A program made the position numbers and the translations under genes. A model generated the notes under the pieces. That model was not told where the DNA came from, searched no databases, and was given only the letters and a program-made list of their open reading frames with translations. 64,000 bases of DNA, taken from positions 81,293 to 145,292 of the forward strand of contig JAGDVP010000008.1 of assembly GCA_023255735.1 (NCBI GenBank), in the 5' to 3' direction. Of the stretch, positions 9,469 to 18,992 are shown one piece after another. This DNA comes from Halothiobacillus sp. (GTDB lineage Bacteria > Pseudomonadota > Gammaproteobacteria > Halothiobacillales > Halothiobacillaceae). Positions within the stretch are counted from its first letter, which is position 1, and each line of letters begins with the position of its first letter.

Positions 9469-10587
9469 TTACCCGTCTACTCTCGGCAGGTTTGCGAGCG
9501 CTGTCAACAAAGCCGCCACGTGATCGACCGTGTGCGCCGCGCTGAATGTTACCCGCAACCGCGCCGAGCCTGCGGGCACGGTCGGCGGGCGGATGGCGGG
9601 CACCCAAAATCCCGCTTGTGCCAGAGATTGCGCGGCAGCTAACGCCGCCGAACTTGCCCCGATCAGCACGGGCTGAATCGGGGTATCTGAGGCCATAAGG
9701 CGCCAGCCCGCCGGCATACCCTGCTTGAACTGCTCAACCCGCGCGCGCCACGCGGCGCGCAAATCATCGCCCGCTTGCACCAAGCGCAAGCTGGTTTGGG
9801 TGGCAAAAGCCAAAGCCGGCGGCTGTGCGGTAGTGAACACATAGCTGCGGGCGCGTTGCATAATCACCTCGATGGGTTGCGCGGCGCCAGCGATAAACGC
9901 GCCCGCCGACCCAAAGGCCTTGCCGAGCGTGCCCACCTGCAACAGATAGTCCGGCACGCCGCGACAGGTTAAGCCCAACTGCGCGAGCGAGCCCCGCCCC
10001 GCCCCGCCCCAAACACCAAATCCGTGGGCATCATCAACCACAAGCCAGGCATCAAATTCTTCCGCCAGCGCCATTAATGTCGATAACGGCGCCACATCGC
10101 CATCCATGCTAAAAACCCCATCGGTGAGGATCATTTTCACCCCCTCGGCCCGCATTAATTGCCGCCTTGCATCGTTCATATCCGCGTGACGATAGCGTAA
10201 CAGCGTAGCGCCTGAAAGCTTGGCGGCATCATTGAGCGAGGCATGGTTGAGCTTGTCCGCAATCACCGTGTCACCCCGCCCCACCAAGCCGCCCACCACG
10301 GCTAAATTGGCCATATAGCCCGTGGATAAAAGCAAGGCACGCGGCACGGCCAGCCAATCAGCCAGTAAGAATTCCAGCTCAGAATGCGGCTCAAAATGGC
10401 CATTCACCAAGTGCGCCGCGCCCGCGCCCACGCCCCAGCGCGCCGCGCCCTGCTGCAAGGCCGCCACGAGCCTTGGGTGATTGGCTAACCCCAAATAATC
10501 GTTACTGCAAAACGTGATGCGCGCCTGCCCATTGATTTGCATCACCGCAGCTTGCGGGCTTTGCGCTATATGCAGTTTGCGCTCCAA
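9469..10587 (-). CDS. bioF: 8-amino-7-oxononanoate synthase (biotin synthesis)
   Basis: BioF condenses pimeloyl-ACP (or -CoA) with alanine in a PLP-dependent reaction, the first committed step of the biotin ring pathway. Family motifs are ITFCSNDYLGLANHP, VVDDAHGFGVWG, and the PLP-lysine segment GTLGKAFGSAGAF. The start given is a TTG, the first ordinary start codon in frame. The same frame stays open for 28 codons upstream, up to a TAG at 10672, and the residues DWTQWLNARRAEGLERKL look like a genuine BioF N-terminus, so translation probably begins further upstream at an unusual codon (see findings). No other bio gene lies nearby. Confidence 0.9.
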   Translation of the reverse strand: MERKLHIAQSPQAAVMQINGQARITFCSNDYLGLANHPRLVAALQQGAARWGVGAGAAHLVNGHFEPHSELEFLLADWLAVPRALLLSTGYMANLAVVGGLVGRGDTVIADKLNHASLNDAAKLSGATLLRYRHADMNDARRQLMRAEGVKMILTDGVFSMDGDVAPLSTLMALAEEFDAWLVVDDAHGFGVWGGAGRGSLAQLGLTCRGVPDYLLQVGTLGKAFGSAGAFIAGAAQPIEVIMQRARSYVFTTAQPPALAFATQTSLRLVQAGDDLRAAWRARVEQFKQGMPAGWRLMASDTPIQPVLIGASSAALAAAQSLAQAGFWVPAIRPPTVPAGSARLRVTFSAAHTVDHVAALLTALANLPRVDG

Positions 10588-10679
10588 GCCTTCAGCGCGG
10601 CGGGCATTTAACCACTGTGTCCAATCGCGGGTTGTGATAACTTCAATCCTCTTAAATAACCTTAAAACAGCCTATTTTT

Positions 10680-12641
10680 ATGCGCTTGCCCGTTAATATT
10701 TTTCTGTGGACTTTTGGCGCCACCCTCTTGCCCGTTCTGGCCTTGGTGTGGGGGGTTACGGCCTTTAGTGAGCATCGCTTTCAGGCCGAAGTCAATCGAG
10801 AAATCGGCGATAACATCCAAGCACTCACCGGTGAAATTAATAACCGCCTGCGCTACGAGCGCGAAGTGCTGCGGGGCATCGCCCACGCCCAACCCATTCA
10901 AACCATGCTCAATGTGCTCACCGCATCAGCGCAAGGCATTCGCCACCCCGATTTAACCTCCGATCGCATTCGCGCCAATTCATTTCTCGCCGGCCTGCAG
11001 CGCACCGTGCCGGGCTTGGGCAGTATTCGCATACTCGATGCGGCGGGCAATACCGTGGTTAAAACCACACTGGGGCGCGCCGCCTCGCCCATGTTCCCCA
11101 GTTTAAGCCAAGTCAATTATGTGGAAGAAGAACTGGAAAATCCGGCCTTTTTACAGCAGCTTAAAAATTTACCCATGGACGAGGTGAGTTTTGTCATGCT
11201 GCCCGCCTCGCTTTGGGATGCCGCGCCCGACCAATACCCCAGCATGCTTTACGGCGTGTATCCGCTTAGAAATTTTGGCAGCGAGCGCGCGGGGTATGTG
11301 GTGCTGAACACCTATGGCGAGTACCTTGATCAAATTTTAACGCTGTCACCCAAGCCCCGCGGCAGCCATGTGATGGTGATCGAGCACGACCCCGGCAACG
11401 CCCAGCGCGATGGCCTGATTTTATATAACGATCAAACCAACCGCGCGTTTACCACACCAATGGAAGCCAACCCGCAAACCCCGCCCACCTACGCACAAGC
11501 ACTGGATAAAGGCGCGTTTTGGCAATCGGCGGTGGCCCAATCCGATGGCCTGTATTTATCCCGCAGCGGCAAAACCCGAATCTATTTTCAAGAATATCAC
11601 CCCTATCCCAATAGCCTCGTTTCTTGGTTTATCAGCCTAAGGGTGCCCGCCAACGTCACCTCAGCGCCGTATGAAGATATTCATCAAAGCTTATGGGGGT
11701 TTACCGTGCTGGCTTTGGGCATGAGCTTGCTCTTGGCCGGCCTAGGCGCGCGCTACTTTTCCCGCCCCATTGTTCGCTTAGGGCGCAGCCTCAAACTATT
11801 TGCCGATGGCAATCGCGAACACAGCATTCCGGTTGATTCGCGCACGACCGAAGTGCGCCAGCTTCAGCAATCTTTTTATTACTTAACCGAGCACTTAACC
11901 TTTGAGGCTCAAAAGCGGCAAGCGGCTGAACGCCAAATGCTGCAACAAGCCAAACTCGCCTCCATTGGCGAAATGGCCGCCGGCATTGGCCACGAAATTA
12001 ACAACCCCCTAAACAACATCCTCACCTTAACCCGCTTAATTGAGCGCCAAACATTGCCGGAGCAAACCCTGCTTCGCACCGATATTGAGGATTTACGCAC
12101 CGAGGCACTAAGGGTCGGGCATATCGTGCGCGGCGTCATGAATTTTGCCCGCCAGCTGCCGCCGGAGCATCAGCCCACCGACACGGGCCCTTGGCTGTGT
12201 GAGCTCATCGATCGCCTGCAACCCGAAGCCATTGAAGCCGATGTGCATCTCAATTTGAACTTAAGCGACCCGCCGTGCAGCGCCAGCTTCGACCCCAACC
12301 AAATCGGCCAAGTGGTGATTAACCTCGTGCGCAATGCCATTCACGCCTCCCCCGCCGAAGGCACCATCACCATTCAAACCGAGTGCCAGCCCGAACATTT
12401 TCTTGTTATCGTGCAAGATGAAGGTTTGGGGATTGAAGCCAGCGCGCGCGATAAAATTTTCGACCCATTTTTCACCACCAAACCCGTCGACAAGGGCACC
12501 GGTTTAGGTTTATCCATAAGCCTTGGCATCGTGCAGTATCATGGCGGAAAATTAAGCGTCGAAAACCGTACCGACCGCACCGGCGTGCGCGCGATCTTGC
12601 AATTACCGCGCGAGAAATCCACCCCGCGCGTGGGCGATTAA
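10680..12641 (+). CDS. Membrane sensor histidine kinase, NtrB type
   Basis: The kinase is 653 residues. TM1 spans about 7-27, a large periplasmic sensor region about 28-345, and TM2 about 348-368, followed by HAMP (about 370-420). The phospho-acceptor is His438 in [12 protein letters not shown], the NtrB-type H box. ATPase motifs are [18 protein letters not shown], and [12 protein letters not shown]. It is followed 56 bp later by an NtrC-type activator and then by soxYZ, which suggests that it senses a periplasmic sulfur species, similar in layout to the TspS/TspR pair described near sox genes in acidithiobacilli. The ligand is an inference. The 92 bp between this ATG and the bioF TTG must hold two divergent promoters. 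Confidence 0.92.
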   Translation: MRLPVNIFLWTFGATLLPVLALVWGVTAFSEHRFQAEVNREIGDNIQALTGEINNRLRYEREVLRGIAHAQPIQTMLNVLTASAQGIRHPDLTSDRIRANSFLAGLQRTVPGLGSIRILDAAGNTVVKTTLGRAASPMFPSLSQVNYVEEELENPAFLQQLKNLPMDEVSFVMLPASLWDAAPDQYPSMLYGVYPLRNFGSERAGYVVLNTYGEYLDQILTLSPKPRGSHVMVIEHDPGNAQRDGLILYNDQTNRAFTTPMEANPQTPPTYAQALDKGAFWQSAVAQSDGLYLSRSGKTRIYFQEYHPYPNSLVSWFISLRVPANVTSAPYEDIHQSLWGFTVLALGMSLLLAGLGARYFSRPIVRLGRSLKLFADGNREHSIPVDSRTTEVRQLQQSFYYLTEHLTFEAQKRQAAERQMLQQAKLASIGEMAAGIGHEINNPLNNILTLTRLIERQTLPEQTLLRTDIEDLRTEALRVGHIVRGVMNFARQLPPEHQPTDTGPWLCELIDRLQPEAIEADVHLNLNLSDPPCSASFDPNQIGQVVINLVRNAIHASPAEGTITIQTECQPEHFLVIVQDEGLGIEASARDKIFDPFFTTKPVDKGTGLGLSISLGIVQYHGGKLSVENRTDRTGVRAILQLPREKSTPRVGD

Positions 12642-12697
12642 CGTATAGCGCTTGCCTTCAACCTGTTTGCCTTCAACCTTGAAAACTTAAAATAATT

Positions 12698-14077
12698 ATG
12701 AGCCAAACCCCCACCATCGCCTTTGTCGATGACGACCCCCGCGCCAGCGAACTCTTTGCGCGTTTTGCCAAAACCGAAGGGCTGAACGTTCACGGATTCC
12801 AATCGGTAAGCGCCGCACAGACTTGGCTTGAAAAAAATGCCGCCGATTTAATTATTTCCGACCTTAAAATGCCCGGATTATCGGGGCTAGAATTTTTGCA
12901 ATGGGTGCGCAACCGCGACCAAGCCATCCCCTTCGTGCTCATCACCGGCTTTTCAACGCTCGATAACGCCATTGATGCCCTGCGCTTGGGCGCCAATGAT
13001 TTCATCAAAAAACCCTACGATATTGATGAACTCGTGCAACTCGCCCACCGCATGCTGCGCCCAGATGCCGCCGCGCAAGAACCCGACCCCAACACGATGA
13101 GCCGCGCCATGCTGGGCAATTCGCCCGCCATTGCCGGGGTTTATCGCATCATCGATAAAATCCGCGACGTGCGCATTAACGTCATGATCGAAGGCGAATC
13201 GGGCAGCGGCAAAGAGCTCGCCGCCCGCGCCATTCACGATCGCTCTGATTTCGCAGCCATGCCCTACATCGTCATCGACTGCGGCGCGCTCACCGATACC
13301 CTGCTTGAAAATGAACTTTTTGGCCACGAAAAAGGCGCTTACACCGGCGCATCCAGCACCAAACAAGGTTTGCTCGAAGTCGCCAGTGGCGGCACCGTAT
13401 TCTTAGATGAAATCGGCAATATCTCCGATGCCATGCAAGTTAAATTACTGCGCGTGATCCAAGAGCAACAAATCACCCGCGTCGGCGGCGTTACCCCCAT
13501 TAAAATTGACGTACGCTTCATCGTCGCCAGCAACCGCGATTTAGCGCAAATGGTGAGCGAAGGCAGCTTCCGCCACGATTTATACCACCGCCTGCACGTC
13601 GTGCGCCTGCGCATTCCGCCCTTGCGTGAACGCCGCGAAGACATCCCCGTATTAATTGACCACTTCATCCGCCATTTTGCCTCGCGCTACAACCGCCCCG
13701 CCGAACGATTCGAGGCCGGCTGCCTTGAGCGCATCGAACACTACCCCTGGCCGGGCAACATCCGTGAACTCAAAAACATGATCGAACGCGCCGTGGCGCT
13801 CTCAAGCGGGCCTGAAATAAGGCTCGATTCAGAATCGCAAACCACGCCACCCTGGGCCACCCCGCGCACCAAGGCACGCCAAGCAGACACGCCAGACACC
13901 CTAGCGGGCGACTACCCCACGCTCGAGGTGCTCGAGCGGCGCTACATCGAAAAACTGCTCAAAGAATACGAAGGCAACCGCGAAAAAACCGCGCAAACGC
14001 TCGGCATCAACAAATCCACCTTGTGGCGCAAACTGCAAGGCTATGATCAATCCTTATCAGACGACCTACTCCCTTAA
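12698..14077 (+). CDS. Sigma-54-dependent response regulator, NtrC family
   Basis: The 459-residue protein has three domains. A receiver (about 5-120) has FVDDDP and phospho-Asp in LIISDLKMPG. The AAA+ sigma-54 activator domain (about 140-375) has Walker A GESGSGKE, the sigma-54 contact loop GAYTGA, Walker B GGTVFLDEIG, and the arginine-finger region RHDLYHRLHVVRLRIPPLRERREDI (given here only by its ends, RHDLYHRL and RERREDI). A Fis-type helix-turn-helix closes the protein (NREKTAQTLGINKSTLWRKL). The GAYTGA loop means it should drive sigma-54 promoters. One such promoter lies 193 bp past its stop, before soxY. Confidence 0.95.
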   Translation: MSQTPTIAFVDDDPRASELFARFAKTEGLNVHGFQSVSAAQTWLEKNAADLIISDLKMPGLSGLEFLQWVRNRDQAIPFVLITGFSTLDNAIDALRLGANDFIKKPYDIDELVQLAHRMLRPDAAAQEPDPNTMSRAMLGNSPAIAGVYRIIDKIRDVRINVMIEGESGSGKELAARAIHDRSDFAAMPYIVIDCGALTDTLLENELFGHEKGAYTGASSTKQGLLEVASGGTVFLDEIGNISDAMQVKLLRVIQEQQITRVGGVTPIKIDVRFIVASNRDLAQMVSEGSFRHDLYHRLHVVRLRIPPLRERREDIPVLIDHFIRHFASRYNRPAERFEAGCLERIEHYPWPGNIRELKNMIERAVALSSGPEIRLDSESQTTPPWATPRTKARQADTPDTLAGDYPTLEVLERRYIEKLLKEYEGNREKTAQTLGINKSTLWRKLQGYDQSLSDDLLP

Positions 14078-14182
14078 CCCTGCCTTGAAGCTGTTTTGCC
14101 CGCAACAGGCTATCGGCAGGGTGCAAACTTAGCAACATCCCGCCATAGAAAAATTCATTTAATCGGGGAAATTTATTATGGC

Positions 14183-14222
14183 GCAAATTGCCGTACAAAA
14201 ATTGCAGTTTGCAATTTGCAAT
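14183..14222 (+). promoter_or_regulatory. Candidate activator binding sites upstream of soxYZ
   Basis: The segment has a palindrome GCAAATTGC (14183-14191), a perfect dyad ATTGCA-GTT-TGCAAT (14201-14215), and an overlapping direct repeat TTTGCAATTTGCAA. All share the half-site TTGCA/TGCAA. They lie about 50-90 bp before the -24 element, an acceptable place for an NtrC-type enhancer. Binding by the adjacent regulator is an inference. Confidence 0.55.
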
Positions 14223-14269
14223 GTGGCGAATGACTCACCCAAAAATTGAAAAAACAACAGGTTAAAAGT

Positions 14270-14285
14270 TGGCACAGGCTATGCA
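14270..14285 (+). promoter_or_regulatory. Sigma-54 (-24/-12) promoter of soxYZ
   Basis: The sequence TGGCACAGGCTATGCA fits the consensus TGGCAC-N5-TTGC[AT], with one mismatch (ATGC for TTGC) and the exact GG-to-GC spacing. It lies 46 bp before the soxY start codon and directly follows a gene for an NtrC-type activator on the same strand. A leader of about 35 nt with GAGGAG before soxY would result. Confidence 0.78.
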
Positions 14286-14331
14286 ATAGGGTAAACGTGG
14301 TCTTCCACGCAACATTGAGGAGTTCAGATCT

Positions 14332-14802
14332 ATGCAATCTAATCGTCGTGTATTTTTAAAAGGCAGCATGGCTGCCAGTGCTGTTGGCTTGGCTATTGGT
14401 GCCGGCCTTTTAACCCCACGTGCAGTCATGGCTGCGGCATGGCCCCAAGCGGCTTACGATGCCAAAGGCTTCGATGATGCTCTGAAAGGCATTTTCGGCG
14501 TTTCAGGTGCCACTGAGTCTAAAGACATCACCGTGAAAGCCCCTGACATCGCGGAAAACGGCGCCGTGGTTCCTGTCACCGTTGAGTCTGCGGTTGCCGG
14601 CACCGACAACATCGCAATCATGGTAAAAGGCAATCCAAATCCTTTGGTTTGTAACTTCAAATTCGATGGCGCTCAGCCCTTCTTGTCTACCCGTATCCGT
14701 ATGGGCAAAACAGACAACGTGATCGGGGTTGCCCACGCTGGCGGCAAACTGTACATGGCTGAGAAGCAAGTTAAAGTCACCATCGGCGGCTGCGGCGGCT
14801 AA
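14332..14802 (+). CDS. soxY: Thiosulfate-oxidation carrier protein SoxY
   Basis: SoxY carries sulfur intermediates on a C-terminal cysteine in the periplasmic Sox thiosulfate-oxidation cycle. It has a twin-arginine signal (RRVFLKG at 5-11, then a hydrophobic stretch, cut near AAA about 36) and ends in the hallmark swinging arm GGCGG with Cys154. The SoxY immunoglobulin-like fold segments GAVVPVTVES and PFLSTRIRMG are present. A strong GAGGAG precedes the ATG. Only soxY and soxZ are here; soxXA, soxB and soxCD are not in the window, so they must lie elsewhere or be absent (a truncated Sox system). Confidence 0.97.
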   Translation: MQSNRRVFLKGSMAASAVGLAIGAGLLTPRAVMAAAWPQAAYDAKGFDDALKGIFGVSGATESKDITVKAPDIAENGAVVPVTVESAVAGTDNIAIMVKGNPNPLVCNFKFDGAQPFLSTRIRMGKTDNVIGVAHAGGKLYMAEKQVKVTIGGCGG

Positions 14803-14859
14803 TTGCAAAAGCAGTTACTGTTCCGGTCATTGAATTACGAATTAATGAGGTATTGATAA

Positions 14860-15165
14860 ATGTCATCAATCAAAATGCGTATTAGCGCCGCTGGCGACGT
14901 TCTGGATGTTAAAAGCCTGATTGAGCAGGTTATGGAATCTGGTCGGATGAAGGACAAGGCAACGGGTCAATTGATTCCTGCCAACTACATTCAAACATTG
15001 ACTGTCGCTGTGAACGACAAAGTCATGGTTGAAGCCAACTTGTCTGTCGCGGTTTCTAAAAACCCCTACATCAACGTGAAAGTTCCTGGCAAAAAAGGCG
15101 ATAAAGTCACCATCGCTTACACCACGAACGAAGGCAAAACCGACACCCAAACCGAAACAGCCTAA
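14860..15165 (+). CDS. soxZ: Thiosulfate-oxidation protein SoxZ
   Basis: SoxZ forms a heterodimer with SoxY. The 101-residue protein shows the family pattern: MRISA start, AAGDVLDVKSLIEQVMESG, ATGQLIPANYIQTLTVAVND and the C-terminal VTIAYTTNEGKTD beta-rich end. It has no signal peptide, as expected because it is exported together with SoxY by the Tat route. It follows soxY by 57 bp with its own GAGGT site, and a strong terminator closes the unit. Confidence 0.97.
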   Translation: MSSIKMRISAAGDVLDVKSLIEQVMESGRMKDKATGQLIPANYIQTLTVAVNDKVMVEANLSVAVSKNPYINVKVPGKKGDKVTIAYTTNEGKTDTQTETA

Positions 15166-15210
15166 TTTGCTGCGCCGGTTCGCGCTGCAATAAGTGCAGC
15201 GCACGTTGTA

Positions 15211-15238
15211 AAAAAACCCGCATCACTGCGGGTTTTTT
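15211..15238. terminator. Strong bidirectional terminator between soxZ and xseA
   Basis: A perfect 12-bp stem AAAAAACCCGCA / TGCGGGTTTTTT with a TCAC loop sits between two convergent genes. The A run on one arm and T run on the other serve both directions. A second perfect hairpin without a T run (GCGCTGCA-ATAAG-TGCAGCGC, 15182-15202) lies just before it. Confidence 0.93.
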
Positions 15239-15313
15239 GTTGCGCGCAGGCGAGGTTAATTTCAAGCATCCCTCGTAGACCCACGCCTCAAACGGCCTAC
15301 GCTGGGGCATGTT

Positions 15314-16783
15314 TTATATCCGTTTTGTCGCATTAATGCCGATTTTTCCATCGGCAAAATGGAGTGTTAGCGCAATGGGCGCGGGGCTTTGCGATAAGGC
15401 GGCTGTTAAATCGACAGATTGGGTGATTACGCCTTGGGCGGATTCGACGACGCTGTAGCCGCGCTCTAACACGCGCTGTGGGCTCAATGCGTGCAAAACA
15501 TTTTGGGCCGTTGTGAGGCGGTGATTTTGGATTTGCTGGCGTTGCAGCATGGCGCGGTTCAAGTTTTGCTGAATTTGCCTGAGCGTTTGTTGCAGGGGGA
15601 TTAAAGAATCGCGGGCGCGATCGGGGGGGAGGCTTTGACTTAACTTGTCGAGCCGGCGTCGGTGTTGGCGCAATTGCTCGGTATAGGCCGTTTGCAAGCG
15701 CGTGCGCATCCCTTCTAGCCATGATTGATTGGACTGCAACCAACGGACGGGGCTAACCCGTGCCAACCGTTGCACCAAGGCGGCGAGTGGCGCGGCTCTA
15801 GTTTGCCCTTGGCGGCGTATCGCGCGGGCAAGCCGCAGCTCAAGCGCAAGGCGCTGGCGGTGCCCCGCCGGCAGGCTCATGGGTTGCAAACGGCTGGTGG
15901 CTTGATCGAGCCTTTGACCGAATGCGTTCATTTTATTCTGCATCACGTCGATCAGGCGCGCATGACATTGCATCACCTGCTGCTGCATATCGAGGCTCGT
16001 CACGGCGGTGGCTAATTCGGCGGCAGCGGTGGGGGTGGCGGCGCGCACATCGGCCACAAAATCACATAAGGTAAAATCAATTTCATGACCAACGCCACTC
16101 ACCACCGGAATTGGGCAGCGATGAATCGCCCGCACCAGTGCTTCATCGTTAAACGCCCATAAATCGCTCATCGAGCCACCGCCCCGCACAATGAGTGCCA
16201 CATCAAAGCCTGACTCGGCCGTGATGCGCTGCACGGCGGAAGTCAATTCGCCCGCTGCGCTGTCGCCTTGCACGGCGGTGGCAAACAAGGTGATGCGGGC
16301 TTGGGGTAAACGGCGTGCCAACACCGCGATCACATCGAAAATGGCGGCGCCCGCCGCTGACGAAATCACCACAATATGCCGTGGCAGCACGGGCAACGGG
16401 CGCTTGCGAGCGGCATCAAATAAACCTTCCGCCAGCAGTTTTTTCTTGAGCGCCTCAAATAAAACGGCTAACTGACCATCCCCCGAGAGCTCAATACGAC
16501 TCACGATGAGCTGGTAATCGCCGCGGGGTGCATAAAGCGACACGGACCCCGTAACCACCACGGCATCGCCATTAGCGAACACGGTTTTGCAGCGCAGCGC
16601 CTGCCCGCGAAAAAACGCGCAGCGTACTTCGGCGCCAGCATCTTTGAGCGTGAAATACCAATGCCCAGAGGCGGCTTTGACGAGCGAGCGCACTTCGCCG
16701 GATACCGACACACCGGATAAATTCGCCTCCAGCAGTTGCTTGGCAAGCTCGTTGAGTGATGAAACCGAGAGTATGGCCGCCAC
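15314..16783 (-). CDS. xseA: Exodeoxyribonuclease VII large subunit
   Basis: XseA with XseB degrades single-stranded DNA from both ends. The N-terminal OB-fold reads [27 protein letters not shown] in part ([10 protein letters not shown]), and the catalytic region includes [32 protein letters not shown] and [28 protein letters not shown]. A long coiled-coil C-terminus follows (about 270-420). The length of 489 is slightly above the E. coli protein (456). The small subunit gene xseB is not adjacent. It is the last member of the collinear run that starts with mrp. Confidence 0.96.
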   Translation of the reverse strand: [489 protein letters not shown]

Positions 16784-16799
16784 GCGTGCGCCTCGCTGA

Positions 16800-18098
16800 T
16801 TAAGATGACAACGATAAACGCAAAGCCAGGGCGGCCAGCGTCACAAGTAAGACCGGCGCGGTGAGAATCCCGCCGACTTTCATGTAATAACCCCAGGATA
16901 CTACAAGGTTTTTTCGCGCCAGCACATGCAGCCACAATAAAGTCGCTAAGCTGCCAATCGGCGTGAATTTGGGGCCTAAATCGCAGCCAATGATATTGGC
17001 GTACACCATGGCGCTGTGAATAACGCCCGAGGCTTGGCTCGCATCAATGGCGAGCGTGCCGATTAACACCGCCGGTAAATTATTCAGCACAGCGGAGAGC
17101 AGCGCCATCACCACCCCCGTGCCCAAGGTGGCCACCAGCAAGCCCTGATCAGCAAAGTGATTTAAAAGCGTGGTGAGATCCTGCGTTAAACCGGCGTTTT
17201 TAAGGCCATAAACCACCAAATACATGCCAAGTGAAAACACCACCACCGCCCAAGGCGCATGGCGCAGCACTTCAAAGGTATTGATGTGCTGGCCGCGCCG
17301 CGCCACCGCCCACAACACGATCGCGCCCACCGCCGCCACCGCGCTGATCGGTACACCGAACCGATCGAGCACCAAAAACCCGAACAGCAAACCCGCGAGC
17401 ACCCACCATCCGGCCACAAACACCGCCCGATCCACAATCGCGCTGGACGGGCGGGGCAGTGCCGCCCGATCGTAGTGGCGGGGAATATCGTGCCGAAAAT
17501 ACGCCCATAAAACCGCAAGCGAGGCCAGCACCGCCACAAGGGTTACCGGCAGCATCACCAAGGCGTACTCGGCAAAACTCACCGAAAAGTAATCGGCCAC
17601 AATGATGTTGACTAAATTGGAAATAATCAGCGGCGAGCTTGCGGTATCGGCAATAAAACCGGCGGCCATCACAAAGGCCAGCGTGCTGGCTGGCGAGAAG
17701 CGCAGCGCCAGCATAATGCCCATCACAATGGGGGTGAGGATGAGCGCGGCGCCATCATTGGCAAACAGGGCGGAAACCAGCGCGCCAAGCAGCACCATCC
17801 ATACAAACAAGCGGTGCCCACGCCCGCCCGCCCGATGCGCGATATGCAGCGCTGCCCAAGCGAAAAACCCGGCTTCTTCGAGCAATAAACTAATGATAAT
17901 TAATGCGATAAAAGTGAACGTGGCATTCCAAACAATATGCCACACCAGCAAAATATCCCCCGCATGCACCACGCCCAAAGCCCATGCCACCGCCGCACCC
18001 AAGGCCGCGCTTGTGCCAATCCCGAGCGTGAATCGGCCAATTTTGGGCTGCCACAGCACTAAAACGAGTGTGGCGAGAAAAACCGCCAGCGCCATCAT
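16800..18098 (-). CDS. arsB: Arsenite efflux membrane pump ArsB
   Basis: ArsB exports arsenite or antimonite across the inner membrane. The protein follows E. coli ArsB closely along its length: [84 protein letters not shown], and the closing [13 protein letters not shown]. About 11-12 membrane segments are visible over 432 residues, a normal length. Its ATG overlaps the stop of the preceding fructokinase gene (ATGA), so it is translated with it. No arsR, arsC or arsA lies in the window, and no ArsR-type operator is evident. Confidence 0.95.
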   Translation of the reverse strand: MMALAVFLATLVLVLWQPKIGRFTLGIGTSAALGAAVAWALGVVHAGDILLVWHIVWNATFTFIALIIISLLLEEAGFFAWAALHIAHRAGGRGHRLFVWMVLLGALVSALFANDGAALILTPIVMGIMLALRFSPASTLAFVMAAGFIADTASSPLIISNLVNIIVADYFSVSFAEYALVMLPVTLVAVLASLAVLWAYFRHDIPRHYDRAALPRPSSAIVDRAVFVAGWWVLAGLLFGFLVLDRFGVPISAVAAVGAIVLWAVARRGQHINTFEVLRHAPWAVVVFSLGMYLVVYGLKNAGLTQDLTTLLNHFADQGLLVATLGTGVVMALLSAVLNNLPAVLIGTLAIDASQASGVIHSAMVYANIIGCDLGPKFTPIGSLATLLWLHVLARKNLVVSWGYYMKVGGILTAPVLLVTLAALALRLSLSS

Positions 18099-18988
18099 TG
18101 GAGAAACGCCGCGCCGCGCACACCCGATGAATCACCAAACAAAGGCGCCACCAAGCGCGTTTCAACGGCATCGGAGAATACCCATTGTGACCACAGAGCC
18201 GGCACCTCGGTATATAACTCAGCCACATTCGACAACCCGCCGCCCAGCACAATCACCTCGGGGTCGAACAAGTTAATCACCTGCGCCAGCGCGCGGGCAA
18301 GCCGATCGATATAACGATTGAGTGCCGCCCGAGCTGCCGCCTCGCCCGCTTGCGCTTGGGTGATGATGTCGGCGCCAGCCATCGATTGCCCCGTTACCTC
18401 AGCATAATCGCGGGCTAGGGCAGGCCCCGACAACCATTGCTCAATGCAGCCCTGCTTGCCGCACCAACACAAAGGGCCTGGATACTCCGCCTTATTTTGC
18501 CAAGGCAGCGGGTTGTGCCCCCATTCACCGGCAATGGCATGATGCCCGGGGATAAGCTCGCCGCTCACCACCAAGGCACCGCCCACGCCCGTGCCTAAAA
18601 TCACGCCAAATACCGAGCTTGCGCCCGCCGCCGCGCCATCACGCACCTCGGAAAGCGCCAAGCAGTTGGCATCGTTCGCCATCGCCACTGGGCGGTTCAA
18701 ACGCGCTTCGATGTCTTGCTTTAAGGGTTTGCCATTCAGCACCACCGAATTGGCATTTTTAATTAAACCTGAGCGCGGTGAGATCGCGCCCGGCGTACCC
18801 ATACCAATGGAAGCCACCCTACCGACCGCCACTTCGGCCTGCTGCACCAAGCGGGTGATAGCCGCCAGTGTACCGGCGTAATCGCCCTGCGGAGTAGGCA
18901 AGCGCTCGCGGAACACAAATTGCCCCGCCACATCCAAAACAGCGACCTCGATTTTGGTGCCGCCTAAATCAATTCCCAGCCGCAACAT
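18095..18988 (-). CDS. mak: ROK-family sugar kinase, fructokinase (Mak) type
   Basis: The enzyme phosphorylates a hexose, probably fructose, with ATP. The ATP site is [17 protein letters not shown] and the zinc-binding ROK signature is [12 protein letters not shown]. Further Mak-like blocks are [56 protein letters not shown] and [12 protein letters not shown]; they follow E. coli Mak closely. I start at MLRLGID because an upstream extension would run into the tpx gene. The gap to tpx is only 4 nt. In an autotroph it might serve sucrose or other storage sugar metabolism; that is a guess. Confidence 0.93.
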   Translation of the reverse strand: MLRLGIDLGGTKIEVAVLDVAGQFVFRERLPTPQGDYAGTLAAITRLVQQAEVAVGRVASIGMGTPGAISPRSGLIKNANSVVLNGKPLKQDIEARLNRPVAMANDANCLALSEVRDGAAAGASSVFGVILGTGVGGALVVSGELIPGHHAIAGEWGHNPLPWQNKAEYPGPLCWCGKQGCIEQWLSGPALARDYAEVTGQSMAGADIITQAQAGEAAARAALNRYIDRLARALAQVINLFDPEVIVLGGGLSNVAELYTEVPALWSQWVFSDAVETRLVAPLFGDSSGVRGAAFLQ

Positions 18989-18992
18989 GCCG

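Noticed and set aside
17602..18276. 224-codon open frame on the plus strand
   Set aside because: Antisense to arsB and the 3' end of mak; composition fits a shadow of membrane-protein codons.
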